DNA from: Oscillospiraceae bacterium
Lineage (GTDB): Bacteria; Bacillota; Clostridia; Oscillospirales; Oscillospiraceae
Reading direction: 5' to 3'
Assembly: GCA_017540565.1 (NCBI GenBank)
Contig: JAFYAU010000008.1
Location: 154,975 to 218,974 of the forward strand
DNA: 64,000 nt
Under the pieces are notes generated by a model. It was not told the DNA's origin. It saw only the letters and a program-made list of their open reading frames with translations, and made no database searches. The translations under genes and the position numbers were made by a program. Position 1 is the first letter of the stretch. Every line of letters starts with the position of its first letter. Positions 42,169-51,611 of the stretch are shown piece after piece.

Positions 42169-42372
42169 ATGAAGGCAAGCGAGGTAAGAAAGCTGAGCTC
42201 CTCCGAACTGGAGGCCAAGCTCGTCGAACTGAAAAAGGATCTGTTCTTTCTGAGAATGCAGCACGCCACCAATCAGCTGGATAACCCTGTTCAAATATCC
42301 CTGGTCAAAAAGGATATCGCCCGAGTCGAGACCATTATCCGCGAGAAGCAGCTCGAAGCAGGTAGGAGGTAA
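42169..42372 (+). CDS. rpmC: 50S ribosomal protein L29
   Basis: A 67-residue L29 at the tunnel exit beside L23. The MKASEVRKLSSSELEAKL and LKKDLFFLRMQHATNQLDNP segments are canonical. The start is ATG 42169, one base after the rplP stop and after AGGTGGTGAATAAG; the GTG at 42157 lies inside rplP. rpsQ begins six bases on. Confidence 0.95.
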   Translation: MKASEVRKLSSSELEAKLVELKKDLFFLRMQHATNQLDNPVQISLVKKDIARVETIIREKQLEAGRR

Positions 42373-42378
42373 GTTGAG

Positions 42379-42642
42379 ATGAGTGAAAACAGAACGGCTT
42401 CCAGAAAGACGAGAGTTGGCAAAGTGGTCTCCGACAAGATGGACAAGACCATCGTCGTCGCCGTTGAGGACCGCGTGGCCCATCCTCTTTACAAAAAGAT
42501 CGTCAAGAGGACCTATAAGCTCAAGGCACATGATGAGAACAACGAGTGCGGCGTTGGTGACCGCGTAAGAGTGATGGAGACCAGACCTCTTTCCAAGGAC
42601 AAGAGATGGAGACTCGTTGAAATCGTTGAGAAAGCAAAGTAA
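42379..42642 (+). CDS. rpsQ: 30S ribosomal protein S17
   Basis: An 87-residue S17, a primary 16S rRNA binder. The [21 protein letters not shown] and [19 protein letters not shown] segments are diagnostic, as is the C-terminal [17 protein letters not shown]. The ribosome binding site is GTAGGAGGTAAGTTGAG, partly inside rpmC. Confidence 0.97.
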   Translation: MSENRTASRKTRVGKVVSDKMDKTIVVAVEDRVAHPLYKKIVKRTYKLKAHDENNECGVGDRVRVMETRPLSKDKRWRLVEIVEKAK

Positions 42643-42654
42643 GGAGGCGCCAAG

Positions 42655-43023
42655 ATGATTCAGCAGGAAACTTATCTGAAGGTTGCCGACAATACCGGCG
42701 CTAAGGAAATCAAGTGCATCCGCGTTCTGGGCGGCTCTAAGAGAAAGTACGGCAATATCGGTGACGTGATCGTCGCCTCCGTCCGCAAGGCTGCTCCCGG
42801 TGGCACCGTGAAAAAGGGTGAAGTCGTCCGTGCAGTCATTGTGCGTACGGTGAAGGGCGTCCGCCGCGCCGACGGAACCTACGTCCGCTTTGATGAGAAT
42901 GCGGCCGTCCTCATCCGTGAGGACAAAAACCCCAGAGGGACCCGTATCTTCGGGCCTGTCGCCCGTGAGCTGCGTGACAAGGATTTCATGAAGATCCTGT
43001 CTTTGGCTCCCGAAGTAATTTAA
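42655..43023 (+). CDS. rplN: 50S ribosomal protein L14
   Basis: A 122-residue L14 at the subunit interface, forming bridge B8. The [18 protein letters not shown] start, the [28 protein letters not shown] stretch and length are standard. The site is TAAGGAGGCGCCAAG. rplX follows after 16 bases. Confidence 0.98.
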   Translation: MIQQETYLKVADNTGAKEIKCIRVLGGSKRKYGNIGDVIVASVRKAAPGGTVKKGEVVRAVIVRTVKGVRRADGTYVRFDENAAVLIREDKNPRGTRIFGPVARELRDKDFMKILSLAPEVI

Positions 43024-43039
43024 GAGGGGGGCTACAACA

Positions 43040-43345
43040 ATGAACATTATCAAGAATGACACCGTCATCGTCCTGTCCGGCCGTGACAAGGGCACCAAGG
43101 GCAAGGTTCTTTCCGCCGACCCCTCCAACGGGAAACTGATCGTGGAAGGCGTGAGCGTTGCCAGCGTGCACCAGAAGGCCCGCCGTCAGGAAGAGCAGAG
43201 CGCCATCATCAAGAAGGAAACTCCCATCTATGCCTGCAAGGTCATGGTCGTGTGCCCCAAGTGCGGCAAGCCCACCCGGGTCGGCCATAAGATCGCTGAC
43301 GGCAAGAAGGCCCGCATCTGCAAGAAGTGCGGCGCCGAGCTGTAA
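43040..43345 (+). CDS. rplX: 50S ribosomal protein L24
   Basis: A 101-residue L24, an assembly initiator, with the KOW motif DTVIVLSGRDKGTKGKVL at the N-terminus. The C-terminal part carries two CxxC pairs (CPKCGKP and CKKCGAEL), a zinc ribbon found in many bacterial L24 proteins. The site is AAGAGGGGGGCTACAACA. Confidence 0.97.
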   Translation: MNIIKNDTVIVLSGRDKGTKGKVLSADPSNGKLIVEGVSVASVHQKARRQEEQSAIIKKETPIYACKVMVVCPKCGKPTRVGHKIADGKKARICKKCGAEL

Positions 43346-43362
43346 GAGGGAGGTAAGACAAT

Positions 43363-43905
43363 ATGCCCAGACTGAAAACCCGGTATCAGGAGGAGATCGC
43401 TCCCGCTCTGATGAACAAGTTCGGTTACAAGAGCGTGATGCAGATCCCCCGCCTGGAGAAGATCGTTGTGAACGTGGGCTGCGGCGACTGCAAGGACAAC
43501 GCCAAAGCCATCGACGCCGTCGTTCGGGATATCACCGCCATCACCGGCCAGAAGGCCGTGATCACCAAGGCCAGAAAGTCCGTTGCGAACTTCAAGCTTC
43601 GTGAAGGCATGGCCGTCGGCGTGAAGGTGACCCTGCGTCAGGACAAGATGTGGGAGTTCCTGGACAGGCTGTTCAACGTGGCTCTGCCCCGTGTCCGCGA
43701 CTTCCGCGGCATCAGCGCCAACTCCTTCGACGGACGCGGCAATTATGCCCTCGGCGTAAAGGAACAGCTGATCTTCCCGGAGATCGATTACGACAAGATT
43801 GAGAAGATCCGCGGTATGGACATCGTGGTCTGCACCACCGCGAAGACCGACGAAGAGGCCAGAGAGCTGCTCAAGCTCCTGGGCGCTCCCTTCGTTCAGG
43901 CATAA
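43363..43905 (+). CDS. rplE: 50S ribosomal protein L5
   Basis: A 180-residue L5, which binds 5S rRNA and the P-site t[24 protein letters not shown], the [23 protein letters not shown] segment and [20 protein letters not shown] are canonical. Length is standard. The site is AGAGGGAGGTAAGACAAT. The zinc-type S14 gene follows after 12 bases. Confidence 0.98.
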   Translation: MPRLKTRYQEEIAPALMNKFGYKSVMQIPRLEKIVVNVGCGDCKDNAKAIDAVVRDITAITGQKAVITKARKSVANFKLREGMAVGVKVTLRQDKMWEFLDRLFNVALPRVRDFRGISANSFDGRGNYALGVKEQLIFPEIDYDKIEKIRGMDIVVCTTAKTDEEARELLKLLGAPFVQA

Positions 43906-43917
43906 GGAGGACGTATA

Positions 43918-44103
43918 ATGGCCAAGAAATCTATGATCCTCAAGCAGCAGAGAGAGCCCAAATTCTCCAGCCGGCGTTACAACCGCTGCAAGATCTGCGG
44001 CAGACCTCATGCTTATCTGCGCAACTACGGCATCTGCCGTATCTGCTTCCGGGAACTGGCCTACAAGGGCGAGATCCCCGGCGTAAAGAAGGCTTCCTGG
44101 TAA
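43918..44103 (+). CDS. rpsZ: 30S ribosomal protein S14, zinc-binding type
   Basis: A 61-residue type Z S14. The four zinc cysteines are [10 protein letters not shown] and ICRICFRE, and KKASW closes the protein. S14 sits in the 30S head. Start ATG 43918 follows AAGGAGGACGTATA. Unlike the surrounding genes it is followed by an unusually long spacer of 149 bases. Confidence 0.96.
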   Translation: MAKKSMILKQQREPKFSSRRYNRCKICGRPHAYLRNYGICRICFRELAYKGEIPGVKKASW

Positions 44104-44252
44104 GGAACGGGGGTGCCGTGCGAGGCGCCCCGGTCCGGACCTGAAAGGATGGCGAAAGGTCAGCTCCAATCGGCCGCAGGCTTATTGGTCCCGATACCTC
44201 GCCACGAAAACAGGCCGCGCGCCTGTAACTCTAATAAGGAGGATAATCCAAC
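44104..44252 (+). other. Structured spacer between rpsZ and rpsH
   Basis: A GC-rich 149-base gap in an otherwise tightly packed operon. Helices visible are GGGGTGCC / GGCGCCCC (near 44110-44135) and ACAGGC (44210-44215) / GCCTGT (44221-44226). The ACAGGC/GCCTGT pair also occurs in the rpsJ-rplC spacer. No promoter-like hexamers or T-rich terminator are evident; a protein-binding or mRNA-processing role is an inference. Confidence 0.4.
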
Positions 44253-44648
44253 ATGCAAATCACTGATCCCATTGCAGACATGCTGACCCGTATCCGCAAC
44301 GCCGGTATCGCAAAGCATGCCACCGTCGACGTCCCCGCTTCCAAGATGAAGAAGGCTATTGCCGAGATCCTTCTGGAGGAAGGCTACATCAAGAACTTCC
44401 AGATCATCAGCGACAATCAGCAGGGCGTCATCCGCATCACGCTGAAGTACAACGGAACGGAGAAGGCCATCGCCGGCCTGCGCCGCGTGTCCAAGCCCGG
44501 TCTGCGGGTTTACGCCGGCGCCGATGAGCTGCCCCGCGTGCTGCGCGGCCTTGGCATCGCCATCATCTCCACTTCCAAGGGCGTCATGACCGACAAGAAA
44601 GCCAGAGAGGCTCATGTCGGCGGCGAAGTCCTTGCGTTCGTATGGTAA
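44253..44648 (+). CDS. rpsH: 30S ribosomal protein S8
   Basis: A 131-residue S8, central to 30S platform assembly and a translational regulator of the spc operon in E. coli. [18 protein letters not shown] near the start and the C-terminal [31 protein letters not shown] are canonical. The site is TAAGGAGGATAATCCAAC. It follows the structured 149-base spacer. Confidence 0.97.
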   Translation: MQITDPIADMLTRIRNAGIAKHATVDVPASKMKKAIAEILLEEGYIKNFQIISDNQQGVIRITLKYNGTEKAIAGLRRVSKPGLRVYAGADELPRVLRGLGIAIISTSKGVMTDKKAREAHVGGEVLAFVW

Positions 44649-44660
44649 GGGGGAACGGAA

Positions 44661-45197
44661 ATGTCTAGAATCGGCAGAGCACCCATTACCATTCCCGCGG
44701 GAGTCGACGTTACTCTGGACGGGAACACCATCACGGTCAAGGGCCCCAAGGGCACCGCGACCCGCACCGTCAACCCCGAGCTGACGGTCGCTGTCGAGAA
44801 CGGCACGATCACCATCAGCCGTCCCAACGACGAAAAGTACACCCGCAGCATCCACGGCCTGAACCGTACGCTGGTGGCCAACATGGTCCACGGCGTGACT
44901 GAGGGCTTCTCCAAGACGCTGGAGGTCAACGGCGTTGGTTACAGAGCCGCGAAAGAGGGCAATAAGCTCGTCATGAACCTGGGCTTCTCGCATCAGGTGT
45001 TCGTCCCCGAGATCGAGGGCATCACCATCGACGTGCCGAACCCCAACACTGTCGTGATCAGCGGTACGGACAAGCAGAAGGTCGGCCAGTTTGCGGCTGA
45101 GGTCCGCGGCAAGAGACCGCCCGAGCCTTACAAGGGCAAGGGCATCAAGTATGCCGACGAAGTGATCCGCCGTAAAGAAGGCAAGACTGGTAAGTAA
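44661..45197 (+). CDS. rplF: 50S ribosomal protein L6
   Basis: A 178-residue L6 near the GTPase centre. [18 protein letters not shown], the [19 protein letters not shown] helix and the C-terminal [19 protein letters not shown] are canonical. The site is AAGGGGGAACGGAA. rplR follows after 16 bases. Confidence 0.98.
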   Translation: MSRIGRAPITIPAGVDVTLDGNTITVKGPKGTATRTVNPELTVAVENGTITISRPNDEKYTRSIHGLNRTLVANMVHGVTEGFSKTLEVNGVGYRAAKEGNKLVMNLGFSHQVFVPEIEGITIDVPNPNTVVISGTDKQKVGQFAAEVRGKRPPEPYKGKGIKYADEVIRRKEGKTGK

Positions 45198-45213
45198 AGG
45201 GAGGTGTGCCTAA

Positions 45214-45573
45214 ATGATCAAAAGACCTGATACGAAAGCTCAGCGCGCAAAGCGCCACAAGAGAGTAAGGAGCAAGGTCTCCGGCACGCCCGAGCGTCCC
45301 AGACTTTGCGTATTCCGCAGTGAGAATCACATTTACGCCCAGATCATCGACGATGTGAACGGCGTTACGCTGGCTGCTGCCGGCTCCGTGGAAAAAGGCT
45401 TCGAAGGCAACGGCGGCAACAAGGAGGCGGCCCGCAAGGTCGGCCAGACCATTGCCGAGCGCGCCAAGGCCAAGGGAATCGAGGCGGTCGTTTTCGACCG
45501 CGGCGGTTATGTGTACCACGGCCGTGTGCAGGAACTGGCAGAAGGCGCCCGCGAAGGCGGCCTGGACTTTTAA
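45214..45573 (+). CDS. rplR: 50S ribosomal protein L18
   Basis: A 119-residue L18 that binds 5S rRNA together with L5. [25 protein letters not shown] residues (here [19 protein letters not shown]), the HIYAQIIDD strand and the C-terminal [24 protein letters not shown] are canonical. The site is AAGGGAGGTGTGCCTAA. Confidence 0.97.
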   Translation: MIKRPDTKAQRAKRHKRVRSKVSGTPERPRLCVFRSENHIYAQIIDDVNGVTLAAAGSVEKGFEGNGGNKEAARKVGQTIAERAKAKGIEAVVFDRGGYVYHGRVQELAEGAREGGLDF

Positions 45574-45591
45574 CGGAAGGAGGAAACAGAA

Positions 45592-46131
45592 ATGGCTTAC
45601 AATAATGACAGAAGAGACAACAGAAGAGATAACAGAAGGCAGCAGGAAGAAGCCGCTCCCGAGTTTATCGAGAAAGTCGTTCATCTGAACCGTGTTTCCA
45701 AAACCGTTAAGGGCGGCCGTGTCATGAAGTTTTCCGCTCTGTGCGTCGTCGGTGACGGCAAGGGCAGAGTCGGTTACGGCCTGGGCAAGGCCGGCGAGGT
45801 TTCCGAAGCCATCCGCAAGGGGCTTGAGGATGCCAAGAAGAACATCGTGAACGTTACCCTGGAGGGCACCACGATCCCGCACGAGGTGATCGGGGAATTC
45901 GGCGCCGGCAGAGTTCTGCTGAAGCCCGCCCCCGCCGGTACCGGCGTTATCGCCGGCGGTGCTGTCCGTGCCGTCATGGAAGCGGCCGGCATCGCTGACA
46001 TCAGGACGAAGTGCCTGCGCAGCAACAATCCTCAGAACGTGGTCGCCGCCACGATGCAGGGTCTGCTGACCCTCCGTAACGCCGAGGCGGTCGCGAAGGT
46101 CCGCGGCAAGAGCGCCGGCGAGATCGTTTGA
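45592..46131 (+). CDS. rpsE: 30S ribosomal protein S5 with Arg/Asp/Asn-rich N-terminus
   Basis: A 179-residue S5. After an unusual N-terminal run with a repeated [10 protein letters not shown] pattern (residues 7-17) comes the standard [19 protein letters not shown] start, the [21 protein letters not shown] segment and [21 protein letters not shown]5 forms the mRNA entry channel with S3 and S4, and S3 here carries a similar low-complexity tail. The site is AAGGAGGAAACAGAA. Confidence 0.97.
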   Translation: MAYNNDRRDNRRDNRRQQEEAAPEFIEKVVHLNRVSKTVKGGRVMKFSALCVVGDGKGRVGYGLGKAGEVSEAIRKGLEDAKKNIVNVTLEGTTIPHEVIGEFGAGRVLLKPAPAGTGVIAGGAVRAVMEAAGIADIRTKCLRSNNPQNVVAATMQGLLTLRNAEAVAKVRGKSAGEIV

Positions 46132-46146
46132 TGGGAGGTCTGACGA

Positions 46147-46326
46147 ATGGCTAATTTAAGGATCAAGCTCGTCAAGAGCCTGAACGGCAGACTGGACAAG
46201 CATATCGCCACGGCCAAGAGCCTCGGCCTGAACAAGATCGGCGCGGAGACCGTGCAGCCTGACAACCCCCAGACGAGAGGCAAGATCGCGAAGATCGCGT
46301 ATCTGGTCTCCGTAACAGAAGAGTAA
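46147..46326 (+). CDS. rpmD: 50S ribosomal protein L30
   Basis: A 59-residue L30: MANLRIKLVKSLNGRLDKH at the start, TAKSLGLNKIGAETVQPDNP in the middle, and GKIAKIAYLVSVTEE at the end, the canonical bacterial short L30. ATG 46147 follows TGGGAGGTCTGACGA. It fits exactly between rpsE and rplO with gaps of 15 and 12 bases. Confidence 0.95.
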   Translation: MANLRIKLVKSLNGRLDKHIATAKSLGLNKIGAETVQPDNPQTRGKIAKIAYLVSVTEE

Positions 46327-46338
46327 GGAGGAAGGGAA

Positions 46339-46782
46339 ATGTATATTCATGAACTGACTCCCGCTGAAGGCTCCACTCACGTTGCCAAGCGCAAGGGCCG
46401 CGGTCACGGCACCGGCAACGGCAAGACGGCCGGCCGCGGGCACAAGGGCCAGAAGGCCAGATCCGGCGGCGGCGTCAGGGTCGGCTTTGAAGGCGGCCAG
46501 ATGCCTCTGGCCCGCCGTATCCCCAAGAGAGGCTTCCACAACATTTTCGCCCGTCCTCTGGACGCGGTGAACGTGTCCGTTCTGAATGACAGATTCGAGG
46601 ACGGCGCCGAGGTCGGCGTGGAGGAGCTCCTGAAGGCCGGCATTCTTTCCAGCTGCAAATACGGCGTGAAAATCCTCGGCAACGGGGAGATCACAAAGAA
46701 ACTGACCGTCAAGGCTGCTGCCTTCTCCGGGTCTGCCAAAGAAAAGATCGAAGCGGCAGGCGGAAAGGCAGAGGTGGTGTAA
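46339..46782 (+). CDS. rplO: 50S ribosomal protein L15
   Basis: A 147-residue L15. The basic glycine-rich N-terminus ([27 protein letters not shown] region) penetrates the 23S rRNA, and the [18 protein letters not shown] segment is diagnostic. The site is TAAGGAGGAAGGGAA. It ends one base before secY, whose ribosome binding site lies in its last codons. Confidence 0.97.
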   Translation: MYIHELTPAEGSTHVAKRKGRGHGTGNGKTAGRGHKGQKARSGGGVRVGFEGGQMPLARRIPKRGFHNIFARPLDAVNVSVLNDRFEDGAEVGVEELLKAGILSSCKYGVKILGNGEITKKLTVKAAAFSGSAKEKIEAAGGKAEVV

Positions 46783-46783
46783 G

Positions 46784-48070
46784 GTGTTTCAAACTATACG
46801 CAATGCGTGGAAGGTAGAGGACATCCGAAGAAAAATGCTCTTCACCCTCTTTATTATCCTCATTTACCGTATAGGAAACGCGATCACCGTCCCCTTCGTC
46901 AACACCAGCCTGCTGGCGGCCTACTTCAACAGCATGCAGAACACGGTACTCGGACTGTACAACGTCATGTCCGGCAGCGCGTTCTCCATGGCCACCATCT
47001 TCGCTCTGTCCATCCAGCCGTATATCAACGCCAGCATCATCATTCAGCTGCTGTGCATCGCGATCCCGGCTCTGGAGAGGCTGAGCAAGGAAGGCGGCGA
47101 GGAAGGCAAGGAGAAGATCCAGAACATCACCCGTTACTCCACGGTGGGCATCGCCCTGATCCAGGGCTTCGGCTACTATGTGCTGATCAAGCAGAACGGC
47201 GCCCTTCTGGAATCGGGAGCCGGCTTCTGGGCCGCTCTGGTCATCGTTCTCTCCTTCGTGGCCGGCTCGTCCCTGCTGATGTGGATGGGTGAACAGATCA
47301 CCGAGTTCGGTATCGGAAACGGTATCTCCGTCATTCTGTTCATCAGCATCGTGTCCCGGTTCCCCAACCGTGTCGCCACCGTTATCAGCAGCATCTCCTC
47401 CAACCCATCCAGCTGGTGGATCTATGTGCTGATGCTTCTGGGCATCGTGGCCATGATCATCCTGATCGTGATCGTCACCAATGCCGAGCGGAGGATCCCC
47501 GTACAGTATTCCAAGAGGGTCGTGGGCAGAAAGATGTACGGCGGTCAGTCCACGCATCTGCCCATCAAGGTGAACATGTCCGGCGTTCTGCCCGTCATCT
47601 TCGCCAGCACCATCGCCTCGCTGCCCGCCACCATCGCGGCTTTCGTGCCCAAGTGGAAGGACGGAGCATTCATCAAGTTCTTTGATACCGACGGCATTCC
47701 CTACATGGTGCTTTACTTCCTGCTGATCATTTTCTTCAGCTATTTCTACTCCACCATTCAGTTCAACCCCATCGAGGTGGCCAATAACCTGAAGAAGAAC
47801 GGCGGATTCATTCCCGGCTTCCGCGCCGGACGTCCGACCAGCGAATTCATCAGCAAGGTCCTGAACAAGATCACCCTCTTCGGCGCGATCTTCCTGGCAA
47901 TCGTGGCTCTGGTGCCTCTGATCGTCGGCTTCTGCTCTCCCACCGCAAAAGCGTCCGGTGTGTCCATGGGCGGTACGTCCATGATCATCGTCATCGGCGT
48001 TGCGCTGGAGATCGTGAAGGCGCTGGAGACCCAGCTGATGATGCGTCATTACAAGGGCTTCCTTGAGTAA
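46784..48070 (+). CDS. secY: Protein translocase subunit SecY
   Basis: A 428-residue, ten-helix channel protein of the Sec translocon. MFQTIRNAWKVEDIRRKMLFT at the start, the GGEEGKEKIQNITRYSTVGIALIQGFGYY loop and the C-terminal TYSTIQFNP-type segment (here FFSYFYSTIQFNPIEVANNLKKNGGFIPG) are typical. The start is GTG 46784, one base after rplO, with GGCAGAGGTGG upstream. It is part of the ribosomal operon as in most Firmicutes, and works with SecA encoded downstream at 53103. Confidence 0.96.
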   Translation: MFQTIRNAWKVEDIRRKMLFTLFIILIYRIGNAITVPFVNTSLLAAYFNSMQNTVLGLYNVMSGSAFSMATIFALSIQPYINASIIIQLLCIAIPALERLSKEGGEEGKEKIQNITRYSTVGIALIQGFGYYVLIKQNGALLESGAGFWAALVIVLSFVAGSSLLMWMGEQITEFGIGNGISVILFISIVSRFPNRVATVISSISSNPSSWWIYVLMLLGIVAMIILIVIVTNAERRIPVQYSKRVVGRKMYGGQSTHLPIKVNMSGVLPVIFASTIASLPATIAAFVPKWKDGAFIKFFDTDGIPYMVLYFLLIIFFSYFYSTIQFNPIEVANNLKKNGGFIPGFRAGRPTSEFISKVLNKITLFGAIFLAIVALVPLIVGFCSPTAKASGVSMGGTSMIIVIGVALEIVKALETQLMMRHYKGFLE

Positions 48071-48081
48071 GGAGAACGGCT

Positions 48082-48717
48082 ATGAGACTGATCCTTCTGG
48101 GAGCTCCCGGTGCCGGCAAAGGCACCCAGGCAGATATTCTCAGCGCCAAGCTGAATATTCCGACCATATCCACAGGCAACATCCTGCGTGCCGCCGTAAA
48201 AAACGGCACGCCAGTTGGCCTGAAAGCAAAGTCTTATATGGAGGCCGGCGCCCTCGTGCCCGATGAGGTCATCATCGGCATCATGCAGGAGCGCCTGGCC
48301 GAGCCCGACTGCGCGAACGGATACATCCTGGACGGCATGCCCAGGACGATCGCGCAGGCGGAGGCCCTGGAAGCGGGCAACGTGATCATCGATGTCGCCC
48401 TTTCCATTGAGATCTCCGATGAGACGATCGAAGCGAGAATGACCGGCCGCCGGACCTGTACGTCCTGCGGAGCTACGTACCACGTCGTGGCCAATCCTCC
48501 GAAGACGGAAGGAATCTGCGACAACTGCGGCGCGGAGCTGGTCATTCGTAAGGACGATACGCCCGAGACGGTGAGAAACCGCCTGAAGGTGTATCATCAG
48601 GAGACCGAGCCGCTGAAGGACTTCTACAAGTCCAGAGGCAAGCTCAAGCTGGTAGACAATCAGCCCACCATCGAGCTGACTACCGCCGCTATTTTTAAGA
48701 CTCTGGGAATCGAGTAA
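48082..48717 (+). CDS. adk: Adenylate kinase
   Basis: Converts ATP and AMP to two ADP. The 211-residue enzyme has the P-loop LLGAPGAGKGTQ (residues 5-16), the AMP-binding PTISTGNILRAA region, and a LID domain with a zinc site CTSCGATYH and CDNCGAEL, the four-Cys form common in Gram-positive bacteria. The site is TAAGGAGAACGGCT. It is conserved in this position between secY and map. Confidence 0.96.
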   Translation: MRLILLGAPGAGKGTQADILSAKLNIPTISTGNILRAAVKNGTPVGLKAKSYMEAGALVPDEVIIGIMQERLAEPDCANGYILDGMPRTIAQAEALEAGNVIIDVALSIEISDETIEARMTGRRTCTSCGATYHVVANPPKTEGICDNCGAELVIRKDDTPETVRNRLKVYHQETEPLKDFYKSRGKLKLVDNQPTIELTTAAIFKTLGIE

Positions 48718-48723
48718 GATCAT

Positions 48724-49485
48724 ATGATCAAGCTGAAATCGCAGAGAGAGATCGCCCTGATGCGCAAGGCGGGAGAAATTACCGCGGCTGCCCGCGCTTA
48801 TGCGGGAAAAATGGTAACCGCCGGCATCACAACCCGGGAGATCGATAGAGCAGTACATGATTTCATCGTTTCCAAAGGAGCCGTGCCCACGTTTCTGAAC
48901 TACTCCGGATATCCGGCGAGCTGCTGCTTGTCGGTGAACGAGGAGCTGATCCACGGCATACCCGGTCGACGGGTGCTGAAGGACGGAGACATCGTTTCCG
49001 TCGACGTGGGCGCAACCTGGCATGGCTATGTAGGGGACTGCGCCGCCACCTTCACGGTGGGGGAGCCGGACCCGGAGGTCAGACGCCTGATCGAGGTGAC
49101 GAGGCAGAGCTTTTTCGAAGGCATCGCCTACGCCCGTGAGGGATACCGGATCTCGGACATCGGTCATGCGGTGCAGACCTATGTGGAGCAGAATGGTTTC
49201 TCAGTGGTCAGGGAGTACGTAGGCCACGGTGTGGGAAGCGTCATGCACGAGGATCCCGAGGTTCCCAATTACGGGAGGCCCGGACGGGGCCCGCGGCTGG
49301 TGCGTGGCATGACCATCGCCGTAGAACCCATGGTGAACATGGGGAGCGCGGCCATCCGCGTTCTGGACGACGGCTGGACGGTCGTCACACAGGACGGGAA
49401 GCCCGCGTGCCACTACGAGAACACGATCCTGATCACCTCCGGGGATCCGGAGATACTCACCGTCTGCGGGGACGGACCGATATGA
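48724..49485 (+). CDS. map: Methionine aminopeptidase, type I
   Basis: Removes the N-terminal Met from new proteins. The 253-residue enzyme has the metal ligands expected: Asp in DIVSVDVGATWHGYVGDCA (near residue 97 and 108), His in VGHGVGSVMHEDPEVPNYG near residue 171, Glu in TIAVEPMVNMG near residue 204 and the final Glu in HYENTILIT. The start ATG 48724 is six bases after adk; the ribosome binding site is a poor GAATCGAGTAAGATCAT. It overlaps the KOW gene by four bases. Confidence 0.96.
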   Translation: MIKLKSQREIALMRKAGEITAAARAYAGKMVTAGITTREIDRAVHDFIVSKGAVPTFLNYSGYPASCCLSVNEELIHGIPGRRVLKDGDIVSVDVGATWHGYVGDCAATFTVGEPDPEVRRLIEVTRQSFFEGIAYAREGYRISDIGHAVQTYVEQNGFSVVREYVGHGVGSVMHEDPEVPNYGRPGRGPRLVRGMTIAVEPMVNMGSAAIRVLDDGWTVVTQDGKPACHYENTILITSGDPEILTVCGDGPI

Positions 49486-49754
49486 CAGTATCCGCTGCCG
49501 ATATCGTCCGCTGCACCTGCGGCCGGGACGAGGGACGCCTGTTTCTGGTGATGGACGCCGGGGACGGATACGTCCTGCTGGCCGACGGAAAGCACAGAAG
49601 GGTGGAGAACCCGAAGCGCAAGAACCCGAAGCACGTGCGGAAGGTCGCGCGGTGCGGCCGTGCGGCCCTGAGCGAACCGCTCACCAACAAGGCCCTGTAC
49701 AGAATGATGGCGGCGTTTGCTGCCGGCAAATCCGAGGATCAAGGAGGTATGTAA
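49482..49754 (+). CDS. KOW domain-containing RNA-binding protein
   Basis: A 90-residue protein with a KOW-type fold ([31 protein letters not shown]) followed by a basic lysine/asparagine stretch ([15 protein letters not shown]). It belongs to the short L14e-like proteins found between map and infA in Gram-positive ribosomal operons. A ribosome or rRNA-binding role is inferred from context. ATG 49482 overlaps the map stop (ATGA), and its last codons contain the infA ribosome binding site. Confidence 0.85.
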   Translation: MTVSAADIVRCTCGRDEGRLFLVMDAGDGYVLLADGKHRRVENPKRKNPKHVRKVARCGRAALSEPLTNKALYRMMAAFAAGKSEDQGGM

Positions 49755-49755
49755 G

Positions 49756-50099
<344 letters not shown>

Positions 50100-50142
50100 G
50101 CAGCACGATCGTCATTATGAGCGAAAGGAATGATTGACAAGT

Positions 50143-50511
50143 ATGGCACGTATTTCCGGCGTTGACCTGCCCAGAGATAAGAGAATTGAAGTTGGCCTGA
50201 CCTATGTTTACGGCATCGGCCTGACCAGCGCGAGAAAGATTCTCGCTGAAACAGGCATCAATCCCGATACCAGAGTGAAAGACCTGACCGATGAGGAAGA
50301 GGCCAAGCTCCGTGAGTGCATCGATAAGAGCTACATCGTGGAAGGCGACCTCCGGCGTTCCGTTGCGCTGGACATCAAGCGTCTGACCGAGATCGGCTGC
50401 TATCGCGGCACCCGTCACAGAAGAGGTCTGCCCGTACGCGGACAGAGGAGCAAGACGAATGCCCGTACCCGCAAGGGCCCGAAGCATACGATCGCAAATA
50501 AGAAGAAGTAA
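50143..50511 (+). CDS. rpsM: 30S ribosomal protein S13
   Basis: A 122-residue S13 in the head, contacting 50[22 protein letters not shown], the [11 protein letters not shown] segment and the C-terminal [20 protein letters not shown] are canonical. Start ATG 50143 follows AGCGAAAGGAATGATTGACAAGT; codons upstream from 50134 are not part of it. The gap of 43 bases after rpmJ is somewhat larger than usual. Confidence 0.97.
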   Translation: MARISGVDLPRDKRIEVGLTYVYGIGLTSARKILAETGINPDTRVKDLTDEEEAKLRECIDKSYIVEGDLRRSVALDIKRLTEIGCYRGTRHRRGLPVRGQRSKTNARTRKGPKHTIANKKK

Positions 50512-50523
50512 GGAGGGATATGT

Positions 50524-50925
50524 ATGGCAGCCAATACCAAAGGCAAAAAGGTGAGAACCAAGCGCCGCGAGCGTAAGAACATCGAGAAGGGCGCGGTACA
50601 TATCAGCTCTTCCTTCAACAACACGATGGTGACCATCACCGATACGGCTGGCAACGCCATCTCCTGGGCTTCCGCCGGCGGAATGGGTTTCCGCGGCAGC
50701 AAGAAGTCCACTCCCTTCGCGGCTCAGACAGCCGCCGAGACCGCCGCCAGGGCCGCCATGGAACACGGCCTGAAGACGGTGGAGGTCTTTGTCAAGGGTC
50801 CCGGTTCCGGACGTGAAGCCGCTATCCGCGCGCTGCAGTCCGCCGGTCTGGAAGTAACCATGATCAAAGACGTAACTCCCATTCCTCACAACGGATGCCG
50901 TCCTCCGAAGAGAAGACGTGTTTGA
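50524..50925 (+). CDS. rpsK: 30S ribosomal protein S11
   Basis: A 133-residue S11 of the platform. [36 protein letters not shown] and the final [15 protein letters not shown] are canonical. The site is TAAGGAGGGATATGT. rpsD follows after 18 bases. Confidence 0.98.
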   Translation: MAANTKGKKVRTKRRERKNIEKGAVHISSSFNNTMVTITDTAGNAISWASAGGMGFRGSKKSTPFAAQTAAETAARAAMEHGLKTVEVFVKGPGSGREAAIRALQSAGLEVTMIKDVTPIPHNGCRPPKRRRV

Positions 50926-50943
50926 TGAAGGAGGTTTACGAAA

Positions 50944-51546
50944 ATGGCTAAAAACAGACAGCCCATCGCGAAGCGCTGCAAGGCGCTGAACCTGTCTCCC
51001 GCGACGCTGGGTTATGCGAAAAAGGAGACGAAGCGCAATCCCAAGGGACAGATGAGAAGAAAGCAGTCCGAGTACGCTCTGCAGATGAACGAGAAGCAGA
51101 AGGTCAAGTTCGTGTACGGCATGCTGGAGAAGCAGTTCCGCTCCTATTATGAGAAGGCTGCCCGTATGCCCGGCAAGACCGGCGACAATCTGCTGATCCT
51201 GTGCGAGCGCCGGCTGGACAACGTTGTGTTTGCCCTGGGCTTTGCGTCTACCCGCCGTCAGGCCCGTCAGCTGGTCAACCACGGTCACTTCACCGTGGAC
51301 GGCAGACGCGTGAATATCCCTTCCTATCTTGTGAAGCCCCATCAGGTCATCGCCGTTGCGGAAGCTTCCCGGTCCTCTGCCGTGTTCAAGCGGCTGACCG
51401 GTGAGGACGCTCCTGTAGTCACGGCTCCGGCGTGGCTGGACCGCGACCGGAACGAGCTGAAGGGTACCGTGCTTCAGATGCCCACCCGCGAGGATGTTCC
51501 CTTCCCCGTGGAAGAGCACCTGATCGTCGAGCTGTACTCCAAGTAA
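50944..51546 (+). CDS. rpsD: 30S ribosomal protein S4
   Basis: A 200-residue S4, a primary 16S binder and part of the entry channel. The S4 fold with [32 protein letters not shown] near residue 90 is diagnostic. The N-terminus lacks the four zinc cysteines of the C+ form, having a single Cys in KRCKAL, so this is a C-minus type. The site is AAGGAGGTTTACGAAA. Confidence 0.97.
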   Translation: MAKNRQPIAKRCKALNLSPATLGYAKKETKRNPKGQMRRKQSEYALQMNEKQKVKFVYGMLEKQFRSYYEKAARMPGKTGDNLLILCERRLDNVVFALGFASTRRQARQLVNHGHFTVDGRRVNIPSYLVKPHQVIAVAEASRSSAVFKRLTGEDAPVVTAPAWLDRDRNELKGTVLQMPTREDVPFPVEEHLIVELYSK

Positions 51547-51611
51547 TCGGCTGACCGGAAGCATTTTGCAAGTACGGCGCCACAGGCGCCGAGATATTGA
51601 AGGAGGGTAAA

